A stretch of DNA of 16,222 bases from Phycisphaerales bacterium UBA7800 (GCA_002480565.1 DLCK01000063.1:1-16222), one strand, 5' to 3'; shown: positions 1 to 8,066, counted from the stretch's first letter. A program made the numbers and translations. Notes: generated by a model not told the origin, from the sequence alone.

Positions 1-2
1 CA

Positions 3-22
3 AACAACACAGCCGCTCTGTG
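3..22 (-). terminator. Possible weak terminator after the M3 peptidase
   Basis: Read on the minus strand, a 5-bp CACAG/CTGTG stem with a 5-base loop lies about 20 bases past the peptidase stop codon. It is followed by a short T-rich stretch (TTGTTTG). The stem is short and the T-run is broken, so this is only a candidate. Confidence 0.3.
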
Positions 23-43
23 GTAAAAGCCAAAACAAAACGA

Positions 44-1750
44 TCAACCCAGCGCATCCAACTCCGTCTTAACCATCTCAAGTAGCGGCCCAAGCGTGTC
101 CGCCGAAAAGTCAAAACGAATCCCCGCTGTTTCAAACAACTCCGGCAACGGCACCGAACCGCCCAACGCAAAGGCCTTGCGCAGGTTCTTCAATGCACCG
201 TCGGCATCCTCTTTGAAGTTCTGCCAAACCTGCAATGCACCCAGTTGAGCGATGCCGTATTCGACATAGTAAAACGGGTAATGGAACAGATGCAGTTGCG
301 CCTGCCAGCGGGCGAGTCGGATTTCAGGGATGTCCGACCAATCTGCTACATCCGTGGAAAAGCGATTAAAAATCTCCGTCCATGCTTTGGTGCGTGGTTC
401 GGTGAGATTGTCATCATGGGTATATAGCCATTGTTGAAAGCCATCAATCGTGGCCATCCATGGGAAGAATCGCAGGATGCCTTCAAGCTGTGCAGCCTTG
501 GCGCGACGGGCATTCTCCGTGTCATAAAAAGCACTGAAGTGATCGCAGCCAATGAGTTCCATGGACATGCTTGCCACTTCGCAGAACTCAATGGGAGCAT
601 GACGCACAAACATCAACGGCTCGTGACGTGAGTCCATGTAGTGAAACGCATGCCCAGCTTCATGAAGCATTGTTTCGACATCACGATGCGTGCCTGCAGC
701 ATTCATGAAAATAAACGGTTCTTTGCAATGTTCCAGTGAACTTTGGAATCCGCCCGGACGCTTACCGGGACGACTTTCAAGGTCATAGTTTTTGCCCGGT
801 TTAAGTTCGTCATACAACTCAGCTAATGCAGGGGACACACGGTTAAAAATCTCGCGGACACCTTTCACCATGTCCATGGGTTTATCCGCATCAAACGGGC
901 GAAGCGGTTGACGGCCTTGAGGGTCCACCGCACCGTCCCATGGCTTAAGGACATCGACGCCTAATTCTGCTTTGCGTTTTTCATCGAGTTCTTTGACGAT
1001 GGGCATGCAGACTTTTTCAATCGCATCCCCAAAGGTCAAACAATCCTCAGGCGTGTAATCAAAACGACAGTTGGACTGCCAGACATAATCGCGGTAATTG
1101 GCTTTGCCGGAGTTCTTGGCTATTTCATTGCGTTTACCCAGCAGCTTGTCGAATATGTCATCCATTGCTGCCCGGTCTTCAAGGCGACGGTTGGTTGAAA
1201 GTTTCCACGCTTCTTCGCGGACAGCTCGGTCGGTCTCTTCGAGGAATCGAGCCAGTTGTTGGAGCGTGAGTTGCTTGCCCTGAAACTCGACAAGTTGCTT
1301 GCCGGTGAGCTTGCCATACTCAGCGGTGAGTTTGGTCACGTCGGTTTGCAACGGGATATTTTCATCACGGTAAAGCTCTGCATCAGCTTGCCATTCCTTG
1401 ACCAACTGCACGTACTTGGAATCCGTAAGCTGATCTGCAAAACCGCAGTCAAGGAGCTTACGCACCATCGCAAACCCAAGTGGTTTGATCTTGGGCTGAA
1501 TCTCCTCGACAAATTGCATGTAACGTTTTTCAATCGCTTCATCGTCCGTGTGGCAGGACATATCAATGCTCCGCCGCGAACCATACTCGCTGACCACCGA
1601 CGCAAAGTCCGCGTAGTCCTGAAGCCATTGTTTCACATCGTCAGCCGAAGCCAATGGTCGATCCAACAATTGTTGATACAACGGCTCAAGCTGGGCAAAG
1701 TCCGAGCAATCCAAATCAGCAGGTACAAACTCAGAAACCATCTGCGACAT
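44..1750 (-). CDS. M3 family oligoendopeptidase (zinc metallopeptidase)
   Basis: This is a cytosolic zinc metallopeptidase of the thimet oligopeptidase/PepF family (M3), expected to cut short peptides for turnover or nutrient recycling. The protein is 568 residues, normal for the family. The HEAGH zinc site is at about residues 363-367, with the catalytic Glu at 364. The third zinc ligand is probably Glu391 in the EFCEVAS segment about 24 residues later. The C-terminal block with PFYYVEYGIAQLGAL (near 492-506) is typical of M3B enzymes. No signal peptide is visible. The start at 1750 is preferred over an in-frame ATG at 1789 because AAAGG (GAAAGG at 1759-1764) lies 8 bases upstream of it and the extra 13 residues are not M3-like. 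It lies downstream of the GH16 operon, with a terminator between them, so it is probably a separate unit with no functional link to it. The exact peptide specificity is unknown. Confidence 0.95.
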   Translation of the reverse strand: MSQMVSEFVPADLDCSDFAQLEPLYQQLLDRPLASADDVKQWLQDYADFASVVSEYGSRRSIDMSCHTDDEAIEKRYMQFVEEIQPKIKPLGFAMVRKLLDCGFADQLTDSKYVQLVKEWQADAELYRDENIPLQTDVTKLTAEYGKLTGKQLVEFQGKQLTLQQLARFLEETDRAVREEAWKLSTNRRLEDRAAMDDIFDKLLGKRNEIAKNSGKANYRDYVWQSNCRFDYTPEDCLTFGDAIEKVCMPIVKELDEKRKAELGVDVLKPWDGAVDPQGRQPLRPFDADKPMDMVKGVREIFNRVSPALAELYDELKPGKNYDLESRPGKRPGGFQSSLEHCKEPFIFMNAAGTHRDVETMLHEAGHAFHYMDSRHEPLMFVRHAPIEFCEVASMSMELIGCDHFSAFYDTENARRAKAAQLEGILRFFPWMATIDGFQQWLYTHDDNLTEPRTKAWTEIFNRFSTDVADWSDIPEIRLARWQAQLHLFHYPFYYVEYGIAQLGALQVWQNFKEDADGALKNLRKAFALGGSVPLPELFETAGIRFDFSADTLGPLLEMVKTELDALG

Positions 1751-1758
1751 ATCAATAA

Positions 1759-1764
1759 CCTTTC
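1759..1764 (-). promoter_or_regulatory. Shine-Dalgarno that sets the M3 peptidase start
   Basis: GAAAGG on the minus strand sits 8 bases before the ATG at 1750. No comparable site precedes the in-frame ATG at 1789, so the shorter protein is preferred. Confidence 0.65.
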
Positions 1765-1814
1765 GGGTTTGGGACAAAATCAATTGCACCAGTGTACCGG
1801 CAAATGGCGCCTAA

Positions 1815-1846
1815 TAAAAAAGCCGTGACCATTAATGATCACGACT
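1815..1846 (-). terminator. Rho-independent terminator of the GH16 operon
   Basis: On the minus strand AGTCGTGATC and GGTCACGGCT form a 10-bp stem with two G-U pairs around the loop ATTAAT, directly followed by TTTTTTATTAG. It lies 44 bases past the stop codon of the last GH16 gene. It separates the glycanase unit from the peptidase gene. Confidence 0.85.
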
Positions 1847-1889
1847 TAGGTGTAAACGAATTGGTTTTAATTATCAGACTTAAACTTAT

Positions 1890-3692
1890 TCAATCATCAC
1901 TTTGCCAAACGCGAACGTAATCGACATACATTCCCGTTGGCAGCACATTATCGTCAAGTACCTGATTTCCATCCCAGCCACCCAGTTGCAAGGACAATAA
2001 AATGTATGAAGTCACACTACCAATACGCGAATTGGTATAGGACCATGTCTGAACACCATCAATATACATCTCTAAATGTCCTTCTTCCCAATACATTCCA
2101 TAGGTGTGATAATCATCAGCAGTAGGAGCAAAGTAAACTTTACCCGAGCTGTTTGATTGATGATCCGCAGCATAACCGTCCCAATGCAATGCATGAGAAT
2201 TGACATCATCACCCCAAACCCCCAATGTTTCCATGATGTCAAACTCCATCCCGCCATCATAGGTTGAAGCAGTATTCTGCCATGGGTCCACAAGCTTGAT
2301 CAATGTTGCTGTACCATAATTATTATCTGCATAAGCACCACCACGAACATAAGCATCTTCTGATGCATCCATCGAAGTGCCATTCACAATTAAAACCGGC
2401 CTGTTTTCGGCTGTCGCATGGTCTCTACTGTAAATATCAATACGCTTGTGTTTCATATAGATATCCACAAAAGCAAGATTTGCATCAAGCCCCATATTCT
2501 TTTGATTCTGAATATAGCTTGTAACATCAATATCCAATGTCTGCCCAGCAACAGCACCGGTAATCTGTTTAAGCCATTTCACCGCATATGTTGGCTTGGT
2601 ATTCCATGTCACTGTACTTTCATCCCAATCTTCAATAACAGGATGAACCGTTAGATTACCTGCAGCATTCCCGGTGGAAACTTTTACACGTAAAATTGCA
2701 GAATTCACAGTTGCAGGAACCGAATCAAGATCAAACTTGATAAATGCTTCACGGCGAACGTTGTCATTTGCGCCATATAAACCACGATCAGGCATCAGCC
2801 AAAAAGCAGGCCATGTGCCATGATTGACATCGTATTTAACCCGAGCTTCAAAGTAACCATACTTCTGCCTAAAATTCTTGAAGGTACTTATTTCACCACT
2901 GGCATACCCAAACGTATTGCCGTCTGCAGTAACCGATCTTTTTTCTGCATACATATACAAATTGCCGTTATCCACGTAGATATTATCCGTTGAATTCCCG
3001 GCTTTGCCAAGACCACCAAGGTATTGAGCGCCTACACGCCATTTAGCAGGATCAAGTTCTGTACCTGAAAAATTATCTTCAAATGTTAATGTCCACTGCC
3101 CTGCAACAGGAGGCATCGGAACTGGTGAAACAAACTCAACATCATCAATAAAAAACTCACCGGTACCACTCCCACCACGAATCGCAAGTGTCACAATATT
3201 CGCTGTCGAAATCCCTAAACCATCCAGATCAATTTCTAAGACATGCCATTGGTTATTACTGAAAGTATAATTCCCAGGCTGGCCATCAATGGTCCAATGC
3301 GTGTTGTTATCATTCGACATGACCAAACCAGCCCAAGTCGTGCCATGTCGAATCGTAAAGGTTGGTATATCACCTGCAACACGGTAAACCATGGCTCGTA
3401 AAAGAGTCTGCCATGCTGGCGCGACCTGATCAATTTTCAAACCAGCCTGACTCCATGTGCCAATTGTCAAAGCAATACTATGAGTCCCCGAAGCCACAGG
3501 ATCATTCCCCGAGGAAAGCACTGATGTTGTGCCATTCACCGGCCACAAGGAAGCGCCATTCTGAGGCGCGTCATCAAACAAAACGACCGAAGCCAATAGT
3601 GTTTGTGGCAGCAATAATATAACTGCCAGATACCAGCACCGCATTTCAAGTACTCTCAGCAATATGCGACGCACCCTCTTGTTTAAGTCCAT
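1890..3692 (-). CDS. Secreted GH16 glycoside hydrolase with an inserted DNRLRE/CBM96-like domain
   Basis: This is a predicted exported endo-glycanase of family GH16, which hydrolyses beta-1,3/1,4-linked glucans or galactans such as laminarin, agar, porphyran and carrageenan. The protein is 600 residues. A signal peptide covers about 1-34 (arginine-rich start, hydrophobic WYLAVILLLP, end at LLA). A beta-rich carbohydrate-binding-like domain spans about 35-190 and ends with FFIDDVEF. The GH16 fold begins near 197 and contains WPAFWLMPDRG near 294-304. It is interrupted at about 306-477 by a foreign beta domain and resumes with the catalytic motif EFDIME, where Glu483 is the likely nucleophile, Asp485 the assistant and Glu488 the acid/base. 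It ends with VDYVRVWQ, the usual GH16 last strand. The inserted domain has DNRLRE/CBM96 motifs in permuted order. It is the last gene of the lacI operon and ends 44 bases before a terminator. The start at 3692 is fixed by a perfect AAAGGAGG. Substrate is undetermined. Confidence 0.93.
   Translation of the reverse strand: MDLNKRVRRILLRVLEMRCWYLAVILLLPQTLLASVVLFDDAPQNGASLWPVNGTTSVLSSGNDPVASGTHSIALTIGTWSQAGLKIDQVAPAWQTLLRAMVYRVAGDIPTFTIRHGTTWAGLVMSNDNNTHWTIDGQPGNYTFSNNQWHVLEIDLDGLGISTANIVTLAIRGGSGTGEFFIDDVEFVSPVPMPPVAGQWTLTFEDNFSGTELDPAKWRVGAQYLGGLGKAGNSTDNIYVDNGNLYMYAEKRSVTADGNTFGYASGEISTFKNFRQKYGYFEARVKYDVNHGTWPAFWLMPDRGLYGANDNVRREAFIKFDLDSVPATVNSAILRVKVSTGNAAGNLTVHPVIEDWDESTVTWNTKPTYAVKWLKQITGAVAGQTLDIDVTSYIQNQKNMGLDANLAFVDIYMKHKRIDIYSRDHATAENRPVLIVNGTSMDASEDAYVRGGAYADNNYGTATLIKLVDPWQNTASTYDGGMEFDIMETLGVWGDDVNSHALHWDGYAADHQSNSSGKVYFAPTADDYHTYGMYWEEGHLEMYIDGVQTWSYTNSRIGSVTSYILLSLQLGGWDGNQVLDDNVLPTGMYVDYVRVWQSDD
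2262..2777 (-). other. DNRLRE/CBM96-like domain inserted in the GH16 fold, order permuted
   Basis: This codes for residues about 306-477 of the GH16 enzyme ending at 1890. The segment begins with REAFIKFDLDS, continues with WDESTVTWNTKP and DIDVTSYIQ and reaches RPVLIVNG, which is normally the end of a DNRLRE domain. Only then comes DAYVRGGAYADNNYG followed by TLIKLVD, which normally opens the domain. GH16 sequence flanks both sides (PDRG before, DGGMEFDIME after). The neighbouring GH16 enzyme has only a short loop of about 16 residues at this site. The domain family assignment is from motif recognition. Confidence 0.75.
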
Positions 3693-3699
3693 AAGACAG

Positions 3700-3707
3700 C
3701 CTCCTTT
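3700..3707 (-). promoter_or_regulatory. Strong Shine-Dalgarno of the downstream GH16 gene
   Basis: A perfect AAAGGAGG on the minus strand, 7 bases before the ATG at 3692. It decides the start over the longer frame that opens at 3725, which would place the ribosome site inside the coding region. Confidence 0.85.
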
Positions 3708-3739
3708 GTTTAAGTGATTCATCAATCAATAAAACAATT

Positions 3740-3768
3740 TGTATATGACACATTTGGCACAACGCCAA
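3740..3768 (-). promoter_or_regulatory. Possible internal promoter before the last GH16 gene
   Basis: On the minus strand a -35-like TTGGCG (3768-3763) and a -10-like TATACA (3745-3740) are 17 bases apart, each 4 of 6 matches to the sigma-70 consensus. The palindrome TTTGGC/GCCAAA covers the -35 and part of the spacer, which would allow repression. It lies in the 175-base gap between the two GH16 genes. Confidence 0.35.
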
Positions 3769-3769
3769 A
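3753..3769. promoter_or_regulatory. Palindrome TTTGGC-N5-GCCAAA, possible operator
   Basis: A perfect 6-bp inverted repeat with a 5-base centre, overlapping the candidate -35 element. No T-run follows on the minus strand, so an operator is somewhat more likely than a terminator. A stabilising hairpin at the 3-prime end of the upstream message is also possible. Confidence 0.4.
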
Positions 3770-3796
3770 CGGGTCTGATATTTCAGAGATTAATTA

Positions 3797-3833
3797 AATA
3801 AAAACAAGACTAAACAGACACACAACAGTCTCG
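3797..3833 (-). terminator. Possible weak terminator between the two GH16 genes
   Basis: On the minus strand CGAGACT and AGTCTTG can pair across a loop of about 15 bases and are followed by TTTTTATTT. The large loop and short stem suggest at most partial termination, about 35 bases past the stop of the 785-residue enzyme. Confidence 0.3.
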
Positions 3834-3867
3834 TGACAAACGCAAAATTTGAATTATTGAAGATATT

Positions 3868-6225
3868 TTACATTCGTTCTTTAGACTGCCAAACGCGAAT
3901 ATAATCAACAAGCCATTTATCAGGCAATGCCGAATCATCAATATCCTTGGTAGCCCAACGGCCGGTCTGAACATTTAAAATCATATGCATCGGAGTCGAA
4001 CCGACTCGTTCACTTTTAAATTCCGCCATCAGCTTGCCATCAACATAAAAGACCAGACGTCCTGGTTCCCACAAGCATCCGAAGGTGTGATAGCCATCCT
4101 CTGTAGGTAAATGATAGAGATGACTGGTTCCCCATGACTGGTGTTTTTCACCGTAACCATCCCAATGTACTGCCACGTTATAGCGACCTGGCCCCCATTC
4201 ACAAAGGTATTCATAGATATCTATTTCCATGCCATCATCATTGGTGGATCCGCGTTTCCAGATATTTCCTGCATCTGGACCTCGATCAGGCATTAACCAA
4301 AAAGCAGGCCAGAGTCCGCGAGCGGTTGGAGCTTTGAAGCGAGATTCAAAGTAGCCATACTTCTGCGTAAACTTATCAAAGCTTTGAATCACCGCAGTGG
4401 TATAATCTCGCGTGGGCAGAGTCGGATCATCGTATTGATGCCCGTGTTTCTTTTCACACAAAAATTCCAGGTTCCCATCCTTAATCGACAAATTCTTTTC
4501 CGAGTACACCTGAAGTTCACCCTTAAGCGGGCCATCGTAGCGCATTCGTGTGTTCCAAATTTGGGTATTGAGTGACGACTCGTTGAAATCTTCATCAAGT
4601 GTCACTATCCACTCACCTTCAACGGGAGGGCGTTTACCAAGCCAATTCGGGAGGACTGCATACTTTTTAGCATTGGCTTTGAGATTATCAACGCACAGTG
4701 ATGCCTTGGTTTTAGGGCCGACGATCATGATGTTTGTAACATTTGCTGAATCAATATCAAAACCTTTTTTGCCCCATGATTTACCAAAGGTGACAGTCAC
4801 CGTTTGAGTTTGCCCAGGGTTTAGGGTGACATTTTCACTATTGCAATGTTCTTTGCCGTTAGCGCCAGGGTTATCAACACGCAGCCCAAACACAGCTTTT
4901 GTATCACCTGTGTTGGTCATGTCCAATTGGACTGAATTAAAATTTGACAGATCCCATGCTTTACCTTTAGGCAATAAACTCATACTCGGCCAGTTTTGAG
5001 TCCCATCAAAATCGATATATAGTTGACTGTCTTTTAAAGTGACTTTCCCGCCGTGACATTTTATGCGCGACGTATCGAAATCATCAAACAATTCCATTTC
5101 GCCGGACAATGCGATGCTATCTGTTGCCTTGGGAGCAGGCGAACCAAACGCACACACATTGTCGATTGTGATACTGGCACTTTGCCTTTGTTTGGTTGTA
5201 AATATTAAAGCCCCGACCACGCGTTTAGCATCCAGCGGAAATCCGGGGGCCATCCCATTTTTCCCAAAGTACGTTTGAAGTTCAACAGTCATCCCTGGTT
5301 TAATATGTACATATGATGTATTCCATGGGTTTTTCTTATTGCTCTTATTGTCCAAGCGCAGAGACACCCGAATAGACTTATCACCATTGTTTGTGATATC
5401 TGCCCGTATACCTCCAAAATCCGTAAGGTCCCATGCACCTTTATGAGCTTTAAAACGGATACCTGGATAATTAGTACCCGCGGGGATATCCAACTTCAAA
5501 GCCTTTCCATCTTTTCCACTAACAATGCTGTATTCGGTGCGTTCTGTTTTGAGCAGCGAGACATCTGAATGCTCATCGAAATCAAAAAGAATACCTTCAA
5601 TTCCAGGACGGTATGCGTTCAATGATTGCACTTTGGATTCTGTCTGAGTAGCTTTACTGGCTTTAGATGCAGTTGGACTTGTAATGGTTTTTATACTTTT
5701 AACTTCAATTGTTTGCCCCTCATTGGCATTCGGTATAAATATCAACACTTGACTGATATTATGACCATCAACAACTTGCTTTGCTTGCTGCCCATAGTTT
5801 TTATCAAACTCAATTTCAAGAATACCTGACTTACCGGGCTGAAGTACCAATCGGTTAGAATTGTGTGCGGATGTTTTCCATGGGCCTGGATTATCTACAC
5901 GGGCATGAATATTTGCACGTTGACTTGAACTATTTTTCAACTCTATTGCTAAGCCAGCCGCATCTTTGACATCCCAGACCCCGCCTGCTGGACGCAATGT
6001 CATTCCCGGACGTTTGCCATGACCTGTGGTTAATTGCAGAACATTTTGATCATCCGTAGCCTTTAGAACAACTGAGGCATGATTGGTCTTGATCAAATCC
6101 ATATCAAATGAGTCGTCAAACCTCAACAGTGATTCATTTGCATGAAGACCTGAACTCATTAAAAGCAGGACAAGTGTCCAGATCAGATTGATCTGAATAA
6201 ACTTCTTGAACATCATTTTACACAT
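3868..6225 (-). CDS. Secreted GH16 glycoside hydrolase with three agarase-CBM-like repeats
   Basis: This is a predicted exported multidomain endo-glycanase of 785 residues. A signal peptide spans about 1-29 (KKF start, hydrophobic INLIWTLVLLLM, end at LHA). Three related beta-sandwich repeats follow at about 33-181, 212-360 and 378-517. Each has WD[LV], a central N-[NST]-x-[GS]-like turn, an R[VL]DN strand and a PG turn, as in the Agarase_CBM family (Pfam PF17992, from memory). A Ser/Thr/Lys-rich linker lies near 183-205. The GH16 domain spans about 534-781 and contains WPAFWLMPDRG (639-649) and the catalytic motif EIDIYE: Glu667 nucleophile, Asp669, Glu672 acid/base. It ends with VDYIRVWQ. 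It starts 47 bases after the pseudopilin stop codon, so the two are probably co-transcribed. The repeats suggest a red-algal galactan such as agar or porphyran, but this is inference. The start is not firmly set: Mets at residues 4 and 5 are alternatives, and the ribosome site is weak. Confidence 0.93.
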   Translation of the reverse strand: MCKMMFKKFIQINLIWTLVLLLMSSGLHANESLLRFDDSFDMDLIKTNHASVVLKATDDQNVLQLTTGHGKRPGMTLRPAGGVWDVKDAAGLAIELKNSSSQRANIHARVDNPGPWKTSAHNSNRLVLQPGKSGILEIEFDKNYGQQAKQVVDGHNISQVLIFIPNANEGQTIEVKSIKTITSPTASKASKATQTESKVQSLNAYRPGIEGILFDFDEHSDVSLLKTERTEYSIVSGKDGKALKLDIPAGTNYPGIRFKAHKGAWDLTDFGGIRADITNNGDKSIRVSLRLDNKSNKKNPWNTSYVHIKPGMTVELQTYFGKNGMAPGFPLDAKRVVGALIFTTKQRQSASITIDNVCAFGSPAPKATDSIALSGEMELFDDFDTSRIKCHGGKVTLKDSQLYIDFDGTQNWPSMSLLPKGKAWDLSNFNSVQLDMTNTGDTKAVFGLRVDNPGANGKEHCNSENVTLNPGQTQTVTVTFGKSWGKKGFDIDSANVTNIMIVGPKTKASLCVDNLKANAKKYAVLPNWLGKRPPVEGEWIVTLDEDFNESSLNTQIWNTRMRYDGPLKGELQVYSEKNLSIKDGNLEFLCEKKHGHQYDDPTLPTRDYTTAVIQSFDKFTQKYGYFESRFKAPTARGLWPAFWLMPDRGPDAGNIWKRGSTNDDGMEIDIYEYLCEWGPGRYNVAVHWDGYGEKHQSWGTSHLYHLPTEDGYHTFGCLWEPGRLVFYVDGKLMAEFKSERVGSTPMHMILNVQTGRWATKDIDDSALPDKWLVDYIRVWQSKERM
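4675..6129 (-). repeat. Three tandem agarase-CBM-like domain repeats (protein level)
   Basis: This codes for residues 33-517 of the GH16 enzyme. The units are about 140-150 residues long and diverged. They share a FD-x-F-D-like opening, VWDV/AWDL/AWDL, RVDN/RLDN/RVDN and QPG/KPG/NPG in the same order. The second and third units end in IDN or VDN followed by a short strand. The repetition is clear at the amino-acid level only; DNA identity is not obvious. Confidence 0.8.
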
Positions 6226-6251
6226 ATTATTCTTTCATCTTGAACAGACAT

Positions 6252-6266
6252 CACACATATTGTGTG
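6252..6266. promoter_or_regulatory. Hairpin CACACA-TAT-TGTGTG between pseudopilin and GH16 genes
   Basis: A perfect 6-bp inverted repeat with a 3-base loop in the 47-base gap between the two cistrons, just after the pseudopilin stop codon. No T-run follows on the minus strand, so it is not a standard terminator. It could be an RNA-processing or stabilising hairpin, or an operator. Confidence 0.35.
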
Positions 6267-6272
6267 TAGACA

Positions 6273-7067
6273 TTAATGATCGTATGGCCCCCAGTTTTTG
6301 TGATAGGTACCAAAGCCTACCACTGATATTTCGTCATAAGGCATTCGTTGAACATGGCCATCAAAAAAAGAAACGTTAGTCGACTCACCGGGGTGCCGGT
6401 ATGCCATTGCATTGTTAAGAAGGGTTGACTCATCAATGTAATCGGTTGATGCCAATTGGGTCAGATTTCCAGATACAGCATCAGAGAAGAACAGTTTTTC
6501 AGAAGGTTTAATGATTAAACTATCATGCAACCCACGCATATTGATACCCGGGTAATGAGTTTGTGCAGCTTTACTGGCCGCCTTACCCGACTCAGTCATG
6601 ATGGTTTGACCGTAGGTGTAGTTCATACGTGAAAAACCAGAAGTATTCACAGCTCCCCAAGCATACATCGCGTTAGGACAAACGCTTGACGTTGGTGTGG
6701 AGTACCACTTATCACCGGGTATATCCATGCTAAAATTCATTGCCTGCCGAAAACCGATGACATTAAACCATTCGACCTGTGCACCACTACCGGTTTGACC
6801 ATTGGTAATTAATCCGTTGCCCGGCCCCCACGCACGATTGGGCACTTGCCACCCTTTGTTATCACCTGCATAGATGGCGTTAGCAGTACCAAAGTTCTTA
6901 AGTATGGTCGCACACTGTAACGCCTGAGCCGTTTTTCTTGCACCGGCTAATGCTGGCAGAAGAATTGATATGAGTAAGGAGACAATTGAAATCACCACAA
7001 GTAATTCGATAAGCGTAAATGCCCTTTGTCCAGCACTATGTTTTGTATCATTGATGTCCGGATACAT
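6273..7067 (-). CDS. Pseudopilin-like protein with H-x10-DG motif
   Basis: This is a 264-residue protein with a type IV prepilin/type II secretion N-terminal signal. The leader is 16 residues, cleavage is predicted before Phe17 in FTLIELLVVISI, the required Glu+5 is Glu21, and the hydrophobic helix runs to about residue 40. Position -1 is Ala instead of the usual Gly, which is tolerated in some members. The C-terminal part has RH-x10-DGHV (His225, Asp236-Gly237), the mark of a large planctomycete/lentisphaera family whose role is unknown. Such proteins are exported and held in the inner membrane or built into a pseudopilus. The gene starts 21 bases after the lacI stop, with AAGGA 8 bases before the ATG, and is followed 47 bases on by a GH16 gene. 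By context it may hold, secrete or present the glycanases or bind the glycan; this is inference. It is not next to any type II secretion machinery gene here. Confidence 0.9.
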   Translation of the reverse strand: MYPDINDTKHSAGQRAFTLIELLVVISIVSLLISILLPALAGARKTAQALQCATILKNFGTANAIYAGDNKGWQVPNRAWGPGNGLITNGQTGSGAQVEWFNVIGFRQAMNFSMDIPGDKWYSTPTSSVCPNAMYAWGAVNTSGFSRMNYTYGQTIMTESGKAASKAAQTHYPGINMRGLHDSLIIKPSEKLFFSDAVSGNLTQLASTDYIDESTLLNNAMAYRHPGESTNVSFFDGHVQRMPYDEISVVGFGTYHKNWGPYDH

Positions 7068-7088
7068 AATTTAATTCCTTATTGAAAT

Positions 7089-8066
7089 TTACAATTCACA
7101 GACTGACTGTCGTTGAATGAGATGGCTTTCCAGAAGCACTTGTTGGGGTTTGAATTGTCCATCAGAAATATGTTGCATCAATAGATTCACCGCGTTTGTC
7201 GCAATTTGCCGTAAAGGTTGACGGAGCGTGGTTTGCGGGGGTGTCATGTAGGCTGAAATTTCCGGTAGTTCCATGCCCACCACGGAAATGTCTTTGCCGA
7301 TCTGGATACCCAATGTGTTTTGTATGTGATGCGTTGCCTGGAAAACCAAATCTTCGCTGGCCAAGAACAATGCTGAAGGCTTGTGACTGACGGCACGACT
7401 TAACTGGTCAGCCAATGTTTCATGTTGATCGCTAGGCAGATTCACGGTCAGATGTTTATCAGGATCCAATCCTGCTTTGCTCATCGCCGACTCCAAGCCT
7501 TGGACACGTTGCGTAAAGCCCCATGTTTGTGACTCAGCGACGATGCAGATATCACGATGGCCATGTGACAGAAGGTGTTCACCGATGGATACTGCACCTG
7601 CCTTTTGGTCTGTACCCACAACGGAAAATTCGGTAAGGTCCAGTCGGTTGATGAACACCACCGGCACCTTGCCCAATTGTTCGTGAAGCTTGTCGATGGT
7701 TTGATCCGACCATGCCATTGCCAGCACGCCGTCGACAAAACGGTTGCCCAGGTTCGCTGCATTGTGTTCGGTGTAGAGTTCGACTGACACGTCATGTTCA
7801 GCCAGCGCTTCAATCATAGGCGACATCAAATGCGAGACATAGCCGCCGTAGGGCATTGCACCCACACGGTCGGTGACCACTGCCACAGTAAAGTTCCGGG
7901 CTGACATTCGTGGTTTAAAATTGGCTGCACGAGCTGCCTCCAAGACCCGCTGGCGAGTTGATTCAGCGACACGCCCACGCTGGTTGAGTACACGACTGAC
8001 CGTCCCGACTGAGACACCGGTCTGCTGTGCAAGGTCATAAATGCTTTTACAGGATTGGATTGCCAT
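7089..8066 (-). CDS. LacI-family transcriptional regulator
   Basis: This is a 325-residue sugar-responsive repressor of the LacI/GalR family. The N-terminal helix-turn-helix is at about residues 9-28, with SVGTVSRVLN as the recognition helix, followed by the hinge-helix region. The rest is a periplasmic-binding-protein-like effector domain that includes the usual segments FINRLDL, HGHRDICIV and DISVVGMELPEI. It probably binds an oligosaccharide or sugar released from the glycan and then lets go of DNA. It is the first gene of the unit with the pseudopilin and two GH16 genes. A promoter (TTGACT-17-TAGAGT) and a palindrome at the start site precede it, so autorepression together with control of the glycanases is likely. 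AAGG about 8 bases before the ATG supports the start. The effector is not identifiable from sequence. Confidence 0.95.
   Translation of the reverse strand: MAIQSCKSIYDLAQQTGVSVGTVSRVLNQRGRVAESTRQRVLEAARAANFKPRMSARNFTVAVVTDRVGAMPYGGYVSHLMSPMIEALAEHDVSVELYTEHNAANLGNRFVDGVLAMAWSDQTIDKLHEQLGKVPVVFINRLDLTEFSVVGTDQKAGAVSIGEHLLSHGHRDICIVAESQTWGFTQRVQGLESAMSKAGLDPDKHLTVNLPSDQHETLADQLSRAVSHKPSALFLASEDLVFQATHHIQNTLGIQIGKDISVVGMELPEISAYMTPPQTTLRQPLRQIATNAVNLLMQHISDGQFKPQQVLLESHLIQRQSVCEL

Noticed and set aside
3868..6225. Naming the GH16 enzyme a beta-agarase
   Set aside because: The repeats hint at agar-type substrates, but GH16 also covers porphyranases, carrageenases and laminarinases and no decisive subsite residue could be read.
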